Part shown: piece after piece, positions 10,750 to 18,727 of the stretch | Numbering within the stretch: position 1 is the first letter of the stretch | Layout of the letters: each line of letters starts with the position of its first letter | From: JASGIT01 sp047601665 | Lineage (GTDB): Bacteria > Pseudomonadota > Gammaproteobacteria > Burkholderiales > Burkholderiaceae_C | Direction: 5' to 3' | Length of the DNA stretch: 64,000 nucleotides | NCBI GenBank assembly: GCA_047601665.1 | Contig: JASGIT010000001.1 | Location: 3,906,001 to 3,970,000, forward strand | The notes under the pieces: model-generated | Told to the model about the DNA's origin: nothing | Databases searched by the model: none | Seen by the model: only the letters and a program-made list of their open reading frames with translations | Program-made: the position numbers and the translations under genes

Positions 10750-10802
10750 GGCGACACCGTCATGCGAAGGCCGCTTTCCAAGGCGAATGGCATCGCCGGT
10801 TC

Positions 10803-10826
10803 AAATGCCCAGTTAAATGCCCAGTT
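10803..10826. repeat. 12-bp tandem duplication over the CoA-transferase stop codon
   Basis: AAATGCCCAGTT occurs twice head to tail. Read on the minus strand it gives ELGI-stop-LGI-stop, so the duplication repeats the last three sense codons and adds a second in-frame stop. Confidence 0.7.
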
Positions 10827-11976
10827 CACGGTTGACCTCGTCGGTGTCTCCGCCCACGGCGGGCGCGTGGCGCAATTCCGGCGTGTCCCAGGCCGCGAAG
10901 CGCACCGGCTGGCCCACCTCGACGTAGGCGCCCTCGGTGGGGTGCTCGCGCTGCCTGAGCAGGCCCGAGGCGAGCAGTTGCGGGTCGGTCAGCAGGTCGC
11001 CGATCTCGTTCACCTGGATGGCCGGAACGTTCGCTTTCTTGAGGATCTCCAGCCACTCCGCCGTCGTGCGCTCGGGCATGATGGATTCGGCCACGGCATA
11101 CATCTGGCTGCCGTTGGCGCTGCGCTTGGCCGAGGTGTCGAAGCGCTCGTCCCGCAGCACCTCGGGGTGGCCCGACACCTCGAAGAAGCGCACCCAGCGG
11201 TCTTCCACATACGGCGCGATGGAGATGTAGCCGTCCTTCGTGCGCAGCGGCTGGCGCAGGGGGTCGAGCTGGCGCGGGTAGCCCCACTGGCCCGTGGGCG
11301 GCACGAAGGTGGCGTTGCACAGGTGCTCCAGCAGGTTGAAGCTGGCGATGGACTCGAACATCGGCACCTCCACGTGCTGGCCCTCGCCCGTCTTCAGGCG
11401 GTGGATGACGGCCGCCAGCGTGGCGTACACGGCGTGCAGGCCCGACACCTTGTCGGCGAACAGCATGGGCACGTAGCGCGGCTTGGGGTTGCCGTCCACG
11501 CGCGGCAGCAGGCTGGCCGCGCCAGAAGCAGCCTGGATGATGTCGTCATACGCCTGCAGGCCCGCATACGGCCCGCCTTCGGCGAAGCCGGTGCAGTGCA
11601 CGTAGACGATGTCGGGGCGGATCTTGCGCACCGACTCGTAGTCCAGGCCGATGCGCTGGATGGCGTCGCTGCGGATGTTGTGGACGAAGACGTCGCAGGT
11701 GGCCAGCAGCTTGTGCATGGCGGCGCGGCCCGCGTCGCCCTTCACGTCCCACACCACGGAGCGCTTGCCCCGGTTCAGGCGCATGTAGGTCGGCCCCATG
11801 CCGGGCGTCTTGGGGGGAATGCCGATCTGGCGCGCCGTGTCGCCGGTCCTGGGCTCGATCTTGACCACGTCGGCCCCCAGGTCGGCCAGCACCTGCGTGG
11901 CGTAGGGGCCGAAGACCACGGTGCTCATGTCGGCGATGCGGATGCCCTGCAGGGCGGGGGCGGCTTTGGGGCTCAT
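10813..11976 (-). CDS. CaiB/BaiF family CoA-transferase
   Basis: A 387-residue class III CoA-transferase. It begins with the family pattern LQGIRIADMSTVVFGPYATQVLADLGADVVKIEP and carries YDDIIQAASG, whose Asp is the likely acyl-carrying catalytic residue. Unlike the second family member at 22522 it lacks the GHDINY racemase motif, so CoA transfer between acids is the better guess. AAGGAGACAAGC precedes the ATG. It opens a minus-strand unit with the two MaoC-type genes, with operator-like site B 51 bp upstream of the start. Confidence 0.9.
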   Translation of the reverse strand: MSPKAAPALQGIRIADMSTVVFGPYATQVLADLGADVVKIEPRTGDTARQIGIPPKTPGMGPTYMRLNRGKRSVVWDVKGDAGRAAMHKLLATCDVFVHNIRSDAIQRIGLDYESVRKIRPDIVYVHCTGFAEGGPYAGLQAYDDIIQAASGAASLLPRVDGNPKPRYVPMLFADKVSGLHAVYATLAAVIHRLKTGEGQHVEVPMFESIASFNLLEHLCNATFVPPTGQWGYPRQLDPLRQPLRTKDGYISIAPYVEDRWVRFFEVSGHPEVLRDERFDTSAKRSANGSQMYAVAESIMPERTTAEWLEILKKANVPAIQVNEIGDLLTDPQLLASGLLRQREHPTEGAYVEVGQPVRFAAWDTPELRHAPAVGGDTDEVNRELGI

Positions 11977-12027
11977 GCTTGTCTCCTTGAATCGGAAAAG
12001 GATGCCGCCAACCCGCCCGCGCCTCCA

Positions 12028-12043
12028 TCGTCGGAAGCGACGA
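12028..12043. promoter_or_regulatory. TCGTCG-N4-CGACGA operator-like palindrome, site B
   Basis: TCGTCG-GAAG-CGACGA has perfect 6-bp arms. It lies in the 81-bp gap between the LuxR-type gene stop (12058) and the CoA-transferase start (11976), 51 bp upstream of that start. This implies a separate promoter for the CoA-transferase/MaoC unit. Confidence 0.7.
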
Positions 12044-12057
12044 GCCGGGCAACGACT

Positions 12058-14781
12058 TCAGGAAATCACGCCCAGCCGCCGCGCCATCGCCACCGCCTGC
12101 GTGCGGCTTTCGGCGCAGATCTTGTGGTTGATGCTGCGCAGGTGGGTGCGCACGGTGCTGTCGGAGATCAGCAGCTTTTCGGCGATCGCGCCGTTGGAAT
12201 AGCCTTCGGCCAGCAGTTGCAGCACGCTGATTTCCTTGGGGGTCAGCGGCTCCAGCAGCTGCGGCAGGGGTTCGGCCTGGGCGTCGGCGGGCTCCTCGAA
12301 CGGGCCGCAGGCCTGCACCAGCCGCAGCACGTAGTCGGCCAGCACCGGATCGCGCTGCGCGCCGCCGCCCACTTCCAGCGTGCGCCAGAAGCGTTGCAGC
12401 AGCGGGCCGACGTGCGTTCCGCCTTCGTCGAGCAGCAGGCGCGCGTAGCCTTCGGCACAGGCCGCCTTGAGCACCGGCCCCAGCGTGGCCAGGGCCGCCG
12501 CGGGCGCGCCCGCGCGCTGGTGCGCCAGGGCGCACAGGAAGCGCAGCTTCATCGCCCGGCGCAGCCGCCCTTCCCCTTCGGCCAGGTCGGCGGCCACGTT
12601 CAGGCGCGCCACGGCGGCCAGCGCGTCGCCCGCCAGCGCCTCCCAGCGCAGCTGCGCGAGTTCGAGGTAGTCCAGGTCGTTGCCGATCAGGCGCAGGCGG
12701 CCCACGCGCGCCCACAGGCCCGCGTCTGCGGCGCGGGCCATCTCGTCCCGGGCGGCGTGGGCGCGGCCTTGCAGCAGCAGCAGGCGCGCGCGCTCCAGCT
12801 TGGCGCCGGCCACCATGCGCTCCAGGCGGCGCTCGTGGCCCAGGTATTCGAGCCGGGTCAGCAGTTCGAAGGCCTCGTCCACATCGCCGCGCGCGAAGGC
12901 GATGCGCGAGAGCATGGCGCAGCCCAGGGTGACGTGGTCGGCCAGCAGCACGTCGCGCGCCAGCGGCACGTAGACCTGGAGCAGCTGCGCGGCCTGCTTG
13001 AGGTCGTTGGCCTCGTACACCACGGCGGCGTACATCACGCCCGCCCAGGCGTTGCCGCCGGTGTAGCTGTAGGAGCCGGAGTCGCTGCCCAAGGCGATGC
13101 GCAGGCGCGCCGTGGCTTCGCGCAGGCGGCCCTCCTGCAGATCGACGATGGCCTCCACGGTTTCGGAGTACATGCGGTTGAACATGCTGCCCTGCTCGCC
13201 CTGGGCGCTGCGCGCGGTTTCGAGCAGGCGGCGCGCCTCCCCGCGCCGGCCCATCACGGCCAGCACGTTGGCCATGGCGTTGGCCAGCACCATGTCGGCG
13301 AAAACCTCGCCCGTGGGCCACCGCGCCAGCGCCGCCTGCCCGGCCTCGAAGGCTTCGTCGAGGCGGTCCATCATGGCCAGCAGCGAGGGCTCCAGCGCCT
13401 GCACGTGCGCGCGCACGGCCGGGTCGTCGGCATCGCGCAGGCCGCTTTCGCGCAGCCGTTCCATCGCCTCCCACGGCCCGCGCGTGAAGTTCAGCGCCCA
13501 GATGCGGATGGCCTGCAGCGGCAGGTGGCCGTGCAGCGCGCCGTCGGGCAAGGCGTCGAACCAGCGCGTGAGCAGGCGCATACGCCCCTGGGCCAGCAGC
13601 GGCGGCGCATGTTCGGCCAGCCACTGCAGCACCAGGGCGGTGTGGCCGCCCGCGATCGCGTGGTCGATGGCGGGCACGGGACGCGCCTGGGCCAGGTACC
13701 ACCGGGCGGCGGCCAGGTGCAGGCGGGGCAGTTCTTCGGGCGCTTCGCGTTCCAGCTGCGCCTTCATGAAGCCGGCGATCAGGCTGTGGTAGCGCCAGGT
13801 GCAGCCCTCGCTTTCCATGGGGGCGATCAGGCTGGCGGCCTCCAGCTGCTGCAGCATGGCCTCGCAGTCCGCGCCGGGCAGCAGCGCGGCGCACAGCGAG
13901 GGGCTCAGATAGCGCAGGATGCTGGTGTGCAGCAGAAAGCGCCGCACGGGTTCGCTCTGGCGGGCCAGCACGTCGTCGGCCAGGTAGTCGGCCACGGCGC
14001 GACTGCTGCCGGAGAACTGCGCCACGAAGTCCGCCGGGCTCGCGCCGCGCTCCAGCGCGGCCGAGGCCAGCCACAGCGCCGCCGGCCAGCCCTCGGTCTT
14101 GCGGTGCAGGCGCCGCACCTCGTCCACCGCCAGGGGCACGGCGCGCGCGGCGTGGAAGAACTGCCCGGTCTCCGCCTCCGAAAAGCGCAGCGCCTCCGCG
14201 TCCACCTCCAGCATCTGCCCGCGCGCGTGCAGGCGGCCCAGCTTGAGGTCGGGCGCGTTGCGCGAGCCGATCACCAGTTGCCCGCCTCCTGGCTGATGTG
14301 GCAGATGGTCGATGAGCTGGCGCACCCAGGCAATGGCTGCAGGCTCCTGCAGCGCCTCGAAGTCGTCCAGGAAGAAGGCGAAGGGCTCGGGATGCTGCGC
14401 CAGGCTGTCCGTGACTTGCAGCGCCAGTTCGCCCACGGTACGGGGCACGGGCTGCTCGTCGGCCCGCAGGCCCTCGCCCTGGCCCACGATGGCTTGCAGC
14501 GCCATGTCCACGCCGGCGATCAGGCGGGCCGGGTCGTTGTCGGCGCTGTCCAGCGTCAGCCAGGCGGTGGCCACGCCCGCCGCCTCCAGCCGGGCGCGGT
14601 GCTGCAGCATGACCGTGGTTTTGCCAAAGCCCGCCGCGGCGCGCACGATGACCACGCGGGCCGTTGCGGCGGCGCGCAGCCGGTCCGCCACCGCCTGCCG
14701 GATGACCTGGGCCGCCGGGGCGGCGGGCGGGTGGAACTTGACACGGGGCAGGCGGCTGGGCAGAGGCTGCGGCGGGTTCAT
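12058..14781 (-). CDS. MalT/LuxR-type ATP-dependent transcriptional regulator
   Basis: A 907-residue protein with the three-part build of large LuxR regulators. It has an N-terminal NTPase with Walker A AAAGFGKTT (about residue 50), a long helical TPR-like sensor region, and a C-terminal LuxR helix-turn-helix (LTPKEISVLQLLAEGYSNGAIAEKL, with TVRTHLRSIN). Such proteins bind a small-molecule inducer and ATP, then activate promoters. The ATG at 14781 is chosen. An in-frame ATG at 14862 would add 27 residues encoded by a hairpin element and is unlikely. It is the only regulator in the island, and lies downstream of three acyl-CoA dehydrogenase genes on the same strand. Probable activator of the palindrome-bearing promoters. 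Confidence 0.9.
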   Translation of the reverse strand: MNPPQPLPSRLPRVKFHPPAAPAAQVIRQAVADRLRAAATARVVIVRAAAGFGKTTVMLQHRARLEAAGVATAWLTLDSADNDPARLIAGVDMALQAIVGQGEGLRADEQPVPRTVGELALQVTDSLAQHPEPFAFFLDDFEALQEPAAIAWVRQLIDHLPHQPGGGQLVIGSRNAPDLKLGRLHARGQMLEVDAEALRFSEAETGQFFHAARAVPLAVDEVRRLHRKTEGWPAALWLASAALERGASPADFVAQFSGSSRAVADYLADDVLARQSEPVRRFLLHTSILRYLSPSLCAALLPGADCEAMLQQLEAASLIAPMESEGCTWRYHSLIAGFMKAQLEREAPEELPRLHLAAARWYLAQARPVPAIDHAIAGGHTALVLQWLAEHAPPLLAQGRMRLLTRWFDALPDGALHGHLPLQAIRIWALNFTRGPWEAMERLRESGLRDADDPAVRAHVQALEPSLLAMMDRLDEAFEAGQAALARWPTGEVFADMVLANAMANVLAVMGRRGEARRLLETARSAQGEQGSMFNRMYSETVEAIVDLQEGRLREATARLRIALGSDSGSYSYTGGNAWAGVMYAAVVYEANDLKQAAQLLQVYVPLARDVLLADHVTLGCAMLSRIAFARGDVDEAFELLTRLEYLGHERRLERMVAGAKLERARLLLLQGRAHAARDEMARAADAGLWARVGRLRLIGNDLDYLELAQLRWEALAGDALAAVARLNVAADLAEGEGRLRRAMKLRFLCALAHQRAGAPAAALATLGPVLKAACAEGYARLLLDEGGTHVGPLLQRFWRTLEVGGGAQRDPVLADYVLRLVQACGPFEEPADAQAEPLPQLLEPLTPKEISVLQLLAEGYSNGAIAEKLLISDSTVRTHLRSINHKICAESRTQAVAMARRLGVIS

Positions 14782-14797
14782 GGGGTAGGCATGGTAA

Positions 14798-14960
14798 AGG
14801 CAACGCCTCGCCTGTTCCCGCGATGTGGCGCGCTCTGGTTTGGGATGGGCTGCAAGGCGCAAAGCGCAGCCATAGCCGTAGCTATGGCGAGCATTTGCAA
14901 CGCCGCAGACCGCCCAAAGCAGAGATGCGCCGCACGCGAGGGACGGGCGAGACGTTGCCT
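14798..14960. repeat. 163-bp near-palindromic hairpin element (MITE-like)
   Basis: The left arm from AGGCAACGCCTCGCC and the right arm ending at 14960 are inverted copies over nearly their full length of about 80 bases. The centre is the dyad CCATAGC-CGTA-GCTATGG (14870-14887). Weaker inverted similarity extends to about 14790 and 14968. There is no open reading frame of note. It occupies most of the 198-bp gap between an acyl-CoA dehydrogenase and the LuxR-type gene. It is unrelated to the CCAGCGCTT repeat family. Confidence 0.75.
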
Positions 14961-14979
14961 AACCCCTGCATGGGGATGC

Positions 14980-16185
14980 TCACCCGCTGCGCACCTGCCT
15001 GAACGGAATGTCGCGGTCGACCTCGATCTCCTTGGGCAGGCCGAGCACGCGCTCGCCGATGATGTTGCGCTGGATCTGGTCGGTGCCCCCGCCGATGGAG
15101 GTGAAGTAGGCGTTGAAGGCCAGGAAATTGGCGTCGTCGGCGAAGGGGTGCTCCGGGCCGAAGAGCATGGCCTGCGCGCCGACGATGGCGGTGCGCACGC
15201 GCGCCTCTTCGTGCAGGATGCGCGACATCGCCAGCTTGCCCAGCGACATGATGGGCGAGGAGGTGCCTTGCTCCAGGCTGGCCTTGGCCCGCGCGTTGTT
15301 GAGCGCATTGAGCCGGCGCAGCGCCAGCACGCCCGCCATGTCCTGCCGCAGGGCCGGGTCGGCCAGCCGCCCGTATTGCCGCGCCAGCGCGACGAGGTCG
15401 TCCGACACGGTGGAATGCCGCGCGCTGCGCGGACGGTCGCCCATGGTGGAGCGCTCGTAGGCCAGCGCCGTCTGCAGCACGCGCCAGCCATTGTTCAGCC
15501 CGCCCATGATGTGGGACGCCGGGACGCGCGCATCGGTGATGAAGACTTCGTTGAAGTGCGACTCATCCGTGATCTGCCGCAGCGGCCGCACTTCCACGCC
15601 GGGCTGTTTCATCGGAAAAAAGAAGAAGGTCAGTCCCTTGTGCTTGGGCACGTCCCAGTCGGTGCGCGCCAGCAACATGCCGTAGTCGGCATGGGCGGCG
15701 CCGGAGGTCCAGACCTTCTGGCCGTTGATGACGTAGTCGTCGCCATCGCGTTCGGCCCTGGTGCGCACGCCGGCCAGGTCCGAGCCCGCGGCGGGCTCGC
15801 TGTAGAGCAGGCACTGGATGATCTCGCGTCTCAGCAGGCCGGGAATCATCCGCCGCTTCAGCTCCTCCGTTCCGAAGGCCAGCATCGTGTTGGCGGCCAG
15901 GTTGCTGCGGCACTGGCGGGCACCGGGCGCGCCGACACGGGCGAACTCTTCCGCGATGAGGTCGCCCTGCTCTTCCGCGAGGCCCCGGCCGGACCACGCC
16001 TCGGGCCAGGTCGGCACGGCCCATAGCGCCTCGACGACCCGGGCGTGCCACGCCTTGCTGGCGGCGGAGGGCTTCCATCGGTCCTGGTCCGGCGGCAGGG
16101 TGCCGTCCCAGTTCGCGGCCAGCCATGCGCGCACTTCGGCGCGCAGTTCATCGTCGGTGGGCGGGTTGGATGCGGTGTCTGCCAT
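14980..16185 (-). CDS. acyl-CoA dehydrogenase, probable subunit of a heteromeric pair
   Basis: A 401-residue acyl-CoA dehydrogenase family protein. The central FAD/substrate segment CLLYSEPAAGSDLAGVRTRAE and the C-terminal IGGGTDQIQRNIIGERVLGLP are recognisable. In the last motif a Gln stands where short- and medium-chain enzymes have the catalytic Glu (T-S-E-I). It begins 3 bp after the stop of the acyl-CoA dehydrogenase gene at 16189. Adjacent, unequal pairs like this form alpha2beta2 dehydrogenases in steroid and other polycyclic side-chain degradation. That assembly is inferred here from position and motif differences. Confidence 0.9.
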   Translation of the reverse strand: MADTASNPPTDDELRAEVRAWLAANWDGTLPPDQDRWKPSAASKAWHARVVEALWAVPTWPEAWSGRGLAEEQGDLIAEEFARVGAPGARQCRSNLAANTMLAFGTEELKRRMIPGLLRREIIQCLLYSEPAAGSDLAGVRTRAERDGDDYVINGQKVWTSGAAHADYGMLLARTDWDVPKHKGLTFFFFPMKQPGVEVRPLRQITDESHFNEVFITDARVPASHIMGGLNNGWRVLQTALAYERSTMGDRPRSARHSTVSDDLVALARQYGRLADPALRQDMAGVLALRRLNALNNARAKASLEQGTSSPIMSLGKLAMSRILHEEARVRTAIVGAQAMLFGPEHPFADDANFLAFNAYFTSIGGGTDQIQRNIIGERVLGLPKEIEVDRDIPFRQVRSG

Positions 16186-16188
16186 GGG

Positions 16189-17298
16189 TCAGGCTCCGAG
16201 TTGTACGAGATAGCGTTCGCGGTGGAGGCTGGGCGCGCCGAAAAGCTGCGCATGGCTGCGTGCCCGGCGCAGGTAGAGGTGCGCCGGATGCTCCCAGGTG
16301 AAGGCAATGCCGCCGTGCATCTGGATGGCGGCGGCGGCGACCTTGACGTAGGACTCGGCGCAGGCGAATGCCGCCAGGCTGACGGCGGCTTCGGCCTGGC
16401 CGGACTGTTCCGCCCACTGTTCCGCGGCATCCCGGGCCGCCGACGTGCTCGACTCGACCTCGATCAGCAGATCGGCGGCCATGTGCTTGAGCGCCTGGAA
16501 CCCGCCGATGGCGCGGCCGAACTGGATGCGCATCTTGGCGTAGTCGATGGTCATGTCGAAGATGCGCCGCGCGCCGCCGGCCTGCTCGCCCGCCAGGGCG
16601 ATGAGCGCGACGTCGAGCGCGCTTTGGACCGCCGGCCATCCGGCCCCGGCGATCGGCCGGGCCGGGGTGTTGGCGAACGCCAGCCGCGCCAGGCGCAGCG
16701 TCATGTCGAAGCTGGGCAGCGCCTCGCGCGCCAGGCCTGCGGCATCGGCGGCCACCTCGAACACGCCCACGCCGCCCGCCGTTTTCGCGGCGACCAGGAT
16801 GACGTCGGCGATCTGGCCATGTGTGACATAGGACGCCACGCCATTGAGCGCCACCTGGCCATCGGCGCCCGCCGTGGCCTCGACCGCCACGCTCTCGGGC
16901 GTCCAGGTGCCGGCATCGCCGGTCAGCGCCGCCGTGGCGATCGTGGTGCCCGCGACGATGCCGGGCAGCAGGCGCTGCCGCGCGTCCTCGTCGCCGCTGG
17001 CGGCCAGCAGGCTGGCGGCGAGCACGCCGCTGGAAATGAGCGGCGAGCACAGCAGCGCCGCCCCCGTGCCTTCCATCACCAGTTCGAGTTCCACCGGCCC
17101 CAGCCCGGTCCCGCCATATGCGGGGTCGATCAGCAGGCCGACGATGCCCTGCTCGGCCAGCTGCTTCCACAAGACCGGGTCGTAGCCCTGCGCGGTTTCC
17201 ATCGTGGAGCGGACGGCTGTCTCCGAACTCTTGTCCTTCAACAGGCTGTTGACCGCGTCGCAGATCGCGGTTCTTTCTTCGACTGAACTCAGCGCCAT
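16189..17298 (-). CDS. acyl-CoA dehydrogenase, probable partner subunit
   Basis: A 369-residue acyl-CoA dehydrogenase family protein with ALKHMAADLLIEVESSTSAARDA and the C-terminal QMHGGIAFTWEHPAHLYLRRA. This GFTWE-type ending is common in the smaller subunit of heteromeric dehydrogenases. The N-terminal half is divergent and poor in the usual FAD-loop motifs. It lies 33 bp downstream of the 17332 dehydrogenase and 3 bp upstream of the 14980 dehydrogenase, so all three are probably one transcript from site C. Confidence 0.88.
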   Translation of the reverse strand: MALSSVEERTAICDAVNSLLKDKSSETAVRSTMETAQGYDPVLWKQLAEQGIVGLLIDPAYGGTGLGPVELELVMEGTGAALLCSPLISSGVLAASLLAASGDEDARQRLLPGIVAGTTIATAALTGDAGTWTPESVAVEATAGADGQVALNGVASYVTHGQIADVILVAAKTAGGVGVFEVAADAAGLAREALPSFDMTLRLARLAFANTPARPIAGAGWPAVQSALDVALIALAGEQAGGARRIFDMTIDYAKMRIQFGRAIGGFQALKHMAADLLIEVESSTSAARDAAEQWAEQSGQAEAAVSLAAFACAESYVKVAAAAIQMHGGIAFTWEHPAHLYLRRARSHAQLFGAPSLHRERYLVQLGA

Positions 17299-17331
17299 GG
17301 CGTCACTTTCTTGTTGCTTGGGTTCCGAGGT

Positions 17332-18516
17332 TCATTGCTTGTCCCACTGCCGCTCGTCCAGGCCCAGCGAGCGGCCCACGATCTCTTTCATGATCTCGCT
17401 GGTGCCCGCGTAGATGCGCGCCACGCGGGCGTCGCGGTACATGCGGCTGATGCGGTATTCGTCCATGTAGCCCGCGCCGCCGTGCAGTTGCAGGCACTCG
17501 TCCACCACGCGTCCCTCGAGTTCGGAGGTGAGCCACTTCGCGCCCGCCGCCGTGGGAACGTCGAGCTGGCCCGCGTTGTGCCGCATCACCAACTGGTCGA
17601 TCCAGGTCTGCTGGCAGTCCAGCTGCACGCGCAACTCGGCCATCTTGAAGCGGCTGTTCTGGAAGGTGCCGATGGGCCGGCCGAAGGCGCGGCGCTCCTT
17701 GATGAAGTCCAGCGTCAGGTCGAACGCGACCTGGGCATGGCCGATGGACTGGCAGGCGGCGATCAGCCGCTCCTCGGCCAGCCCTTCGGTCAGGTAGGCA
17801 AAGCCCTTGCCGGGGTCGCCGAGCACGTGGCTGTCGGGCACGAACACGTCGCGGAAGAAAAGCTCCGCCGTGTCCTGCGCGTCCAGCCCGAGCTTGGCGA
17901 GCCTGCGCCCGCGCTCGAAGCCGTCCATGCCGCGCTCCACCACGAACAGGCCCAGGCTGCGCCTGCCCTCCTGGTGACCGTCTCGCACAGGGCGCGCGAC
18001 GACGATGACGGCGTCCGCGTTGATGCCGTTGGAGATGAAGGTCTTGCTGCCGTTGATGCGCCAGCCGCCCTCGACCCGGTCGGCGCGCGTCTGGATGCCC
18101 GCCAGGTCCGAGCCCGTGCCCGGCTCCGTCATGGCGATGGCGAGGATGGTCTTGCCCGCCGCCGCCGGGCGCAGCCAGCGCTGTTTCTGCGCCTCGGTGC
18201 CCAGGCGGCCGATGTAGGGGGCCACCAGGCGCGAATGCAGCGTGAGGTACACGCCCATGTCGCCATGGCGCACCAGTTCTTCGTAGAGGATCTGCTCGTA
18301 GCGGAAGTCCTTCACGCCCGCGCCGCCGTGGGTCTCGTCGGCCCACATCAGCAGCAGGCCTTGCGCGCCCGCCGCCTCGAATACGGAACGGTCGACACAC
18401 CCGGCTTCACGCCAGCGGTCGACATGGGGCGCGATTTCACGCTGCACGAAGCGGCGTGCGCCTTCGCGGAACTGGTCGTGCTCGTTTTCAAAGATCGAGC
18501 GCCTGCTCTGAACCAT
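17332..18516 (-). CDS. acyl-CoA dehydrogenase
   Basis: A 394-residue flavin dehydrogenase that would introduce a 2,3-double bond into an acyl-CoA. Motifs in order are AIAMTEPGTGSDLAGIQTRA (FAD loop), AFGRPIGTFQNSRFKMAEL, and HGGAGYMDEYRISRMYRDAR, then YAGTSEIMKEI, whose Glu is the usual catalytic base. The ATG at 18516 is preceded by GAGGAAG. A longer in-frame reading to 18924 would cross into the divergent dehydrogenase gene and is rejected. It is the first gene of the minus-strand unit, with site C 75 bp upstream. Confidence 0.93.
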   Translation of the reverse strand: MVQSRRSIFENEHDQFREGARRFVQREIAPHVDRWREAGCVDRSVFEAAGAQGLLLMWADETHGGAGVKDFRYEQILYEELVRHGDMGVYLTLHSRLVAPYIGRLGTEAQKQRWLRPAAAGKTILAIAMTEPGTGSDLAGIQTRADRVEGGWRINGSKTFISNGINADAVIVVARPVRDGHQEGRRSLGLFVVERGMDGFERGRRLAKLGLDAQDTAELFFRDVFVPDSHVLGDPGKGFAYLTEGLAEERLIAACQSIGHAQVAFDLTLDFIKERRAFGRPIGTFQNSRFKMAELRVQLDCQQTWIDQLVMRHNAGQLDVPTAAGAKWLTSELEGRVVDECLQLHGGAGYMDEYRISRMYRDARVARIYAGTSEIMKEIVGRSLGLDERQWDKQ

Positions 18517-18591
18517 CTGGCTTCCTCGTGTTGCTGCCTGGGCCGCAACACGGCCCTGTCGCATCTTGCACGAACCGCCTTGGCGGCTGAA

Positions 18592-18607
18592 TCGTCGCTT
18601 TCGACGA
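18592..18607. promoter_or_regulatory. TCGTCG-N4-CGACGA operator-like palindrome, site C
   Basis: TCGTCG-CTTT-CGACGA has perfect 6-bp arms. It lies 75 bp from the start of the minus-strand acyl-CoA dehydrogenase gene (18516), in the 211-bp divergent gap. Confidence 0.7.
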
Positions 18608-18639
18608 GAGGGTTTTGCATGGGCGGATCGGACCGCCGA

Positions 18640-18655
18640 TCGTCCGAATCGACGA
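18640..18655. promoter_or_regulatory. TCGTCG-N4-CGACGA operator-like palindrome, site D
   Basis: TCGTCC-GAAT-CGACGA has one arm mismatch. It is 72 bp from the plus-strand acyl-CoA dehydrogenase start (18728). Sites C and D are thus placed almost symmetrically, one for each divergent promoter. Confidence 0.65.
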
Positions 18656-18727
18656 TTCCGGCGGCCCGCATCTGCGCATACCGTGCGGTGCCGCGCTTCT
18701 TCCATTACCCCTCTGCAGGAACACCCC

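Noticed and set aside
14782..14862. A 27-codon N-terminal extension of the LuxR-type regulator
   Set aside because: Most of it is encoded inside the 163-bp hairpin element and is not like known MalT-type N-termini.
10186..16026. A 1946-codon open frame on the plus strand across the CoA-transferase, LuxR and dehydrogenase genes
   Set aside because: It is antisense to six well-supported genes, and its composition (His, Arg, Gly, Ala, Val rich) is that of a shadow frame in high-GC DNA. No domain or ribosome site supports it.
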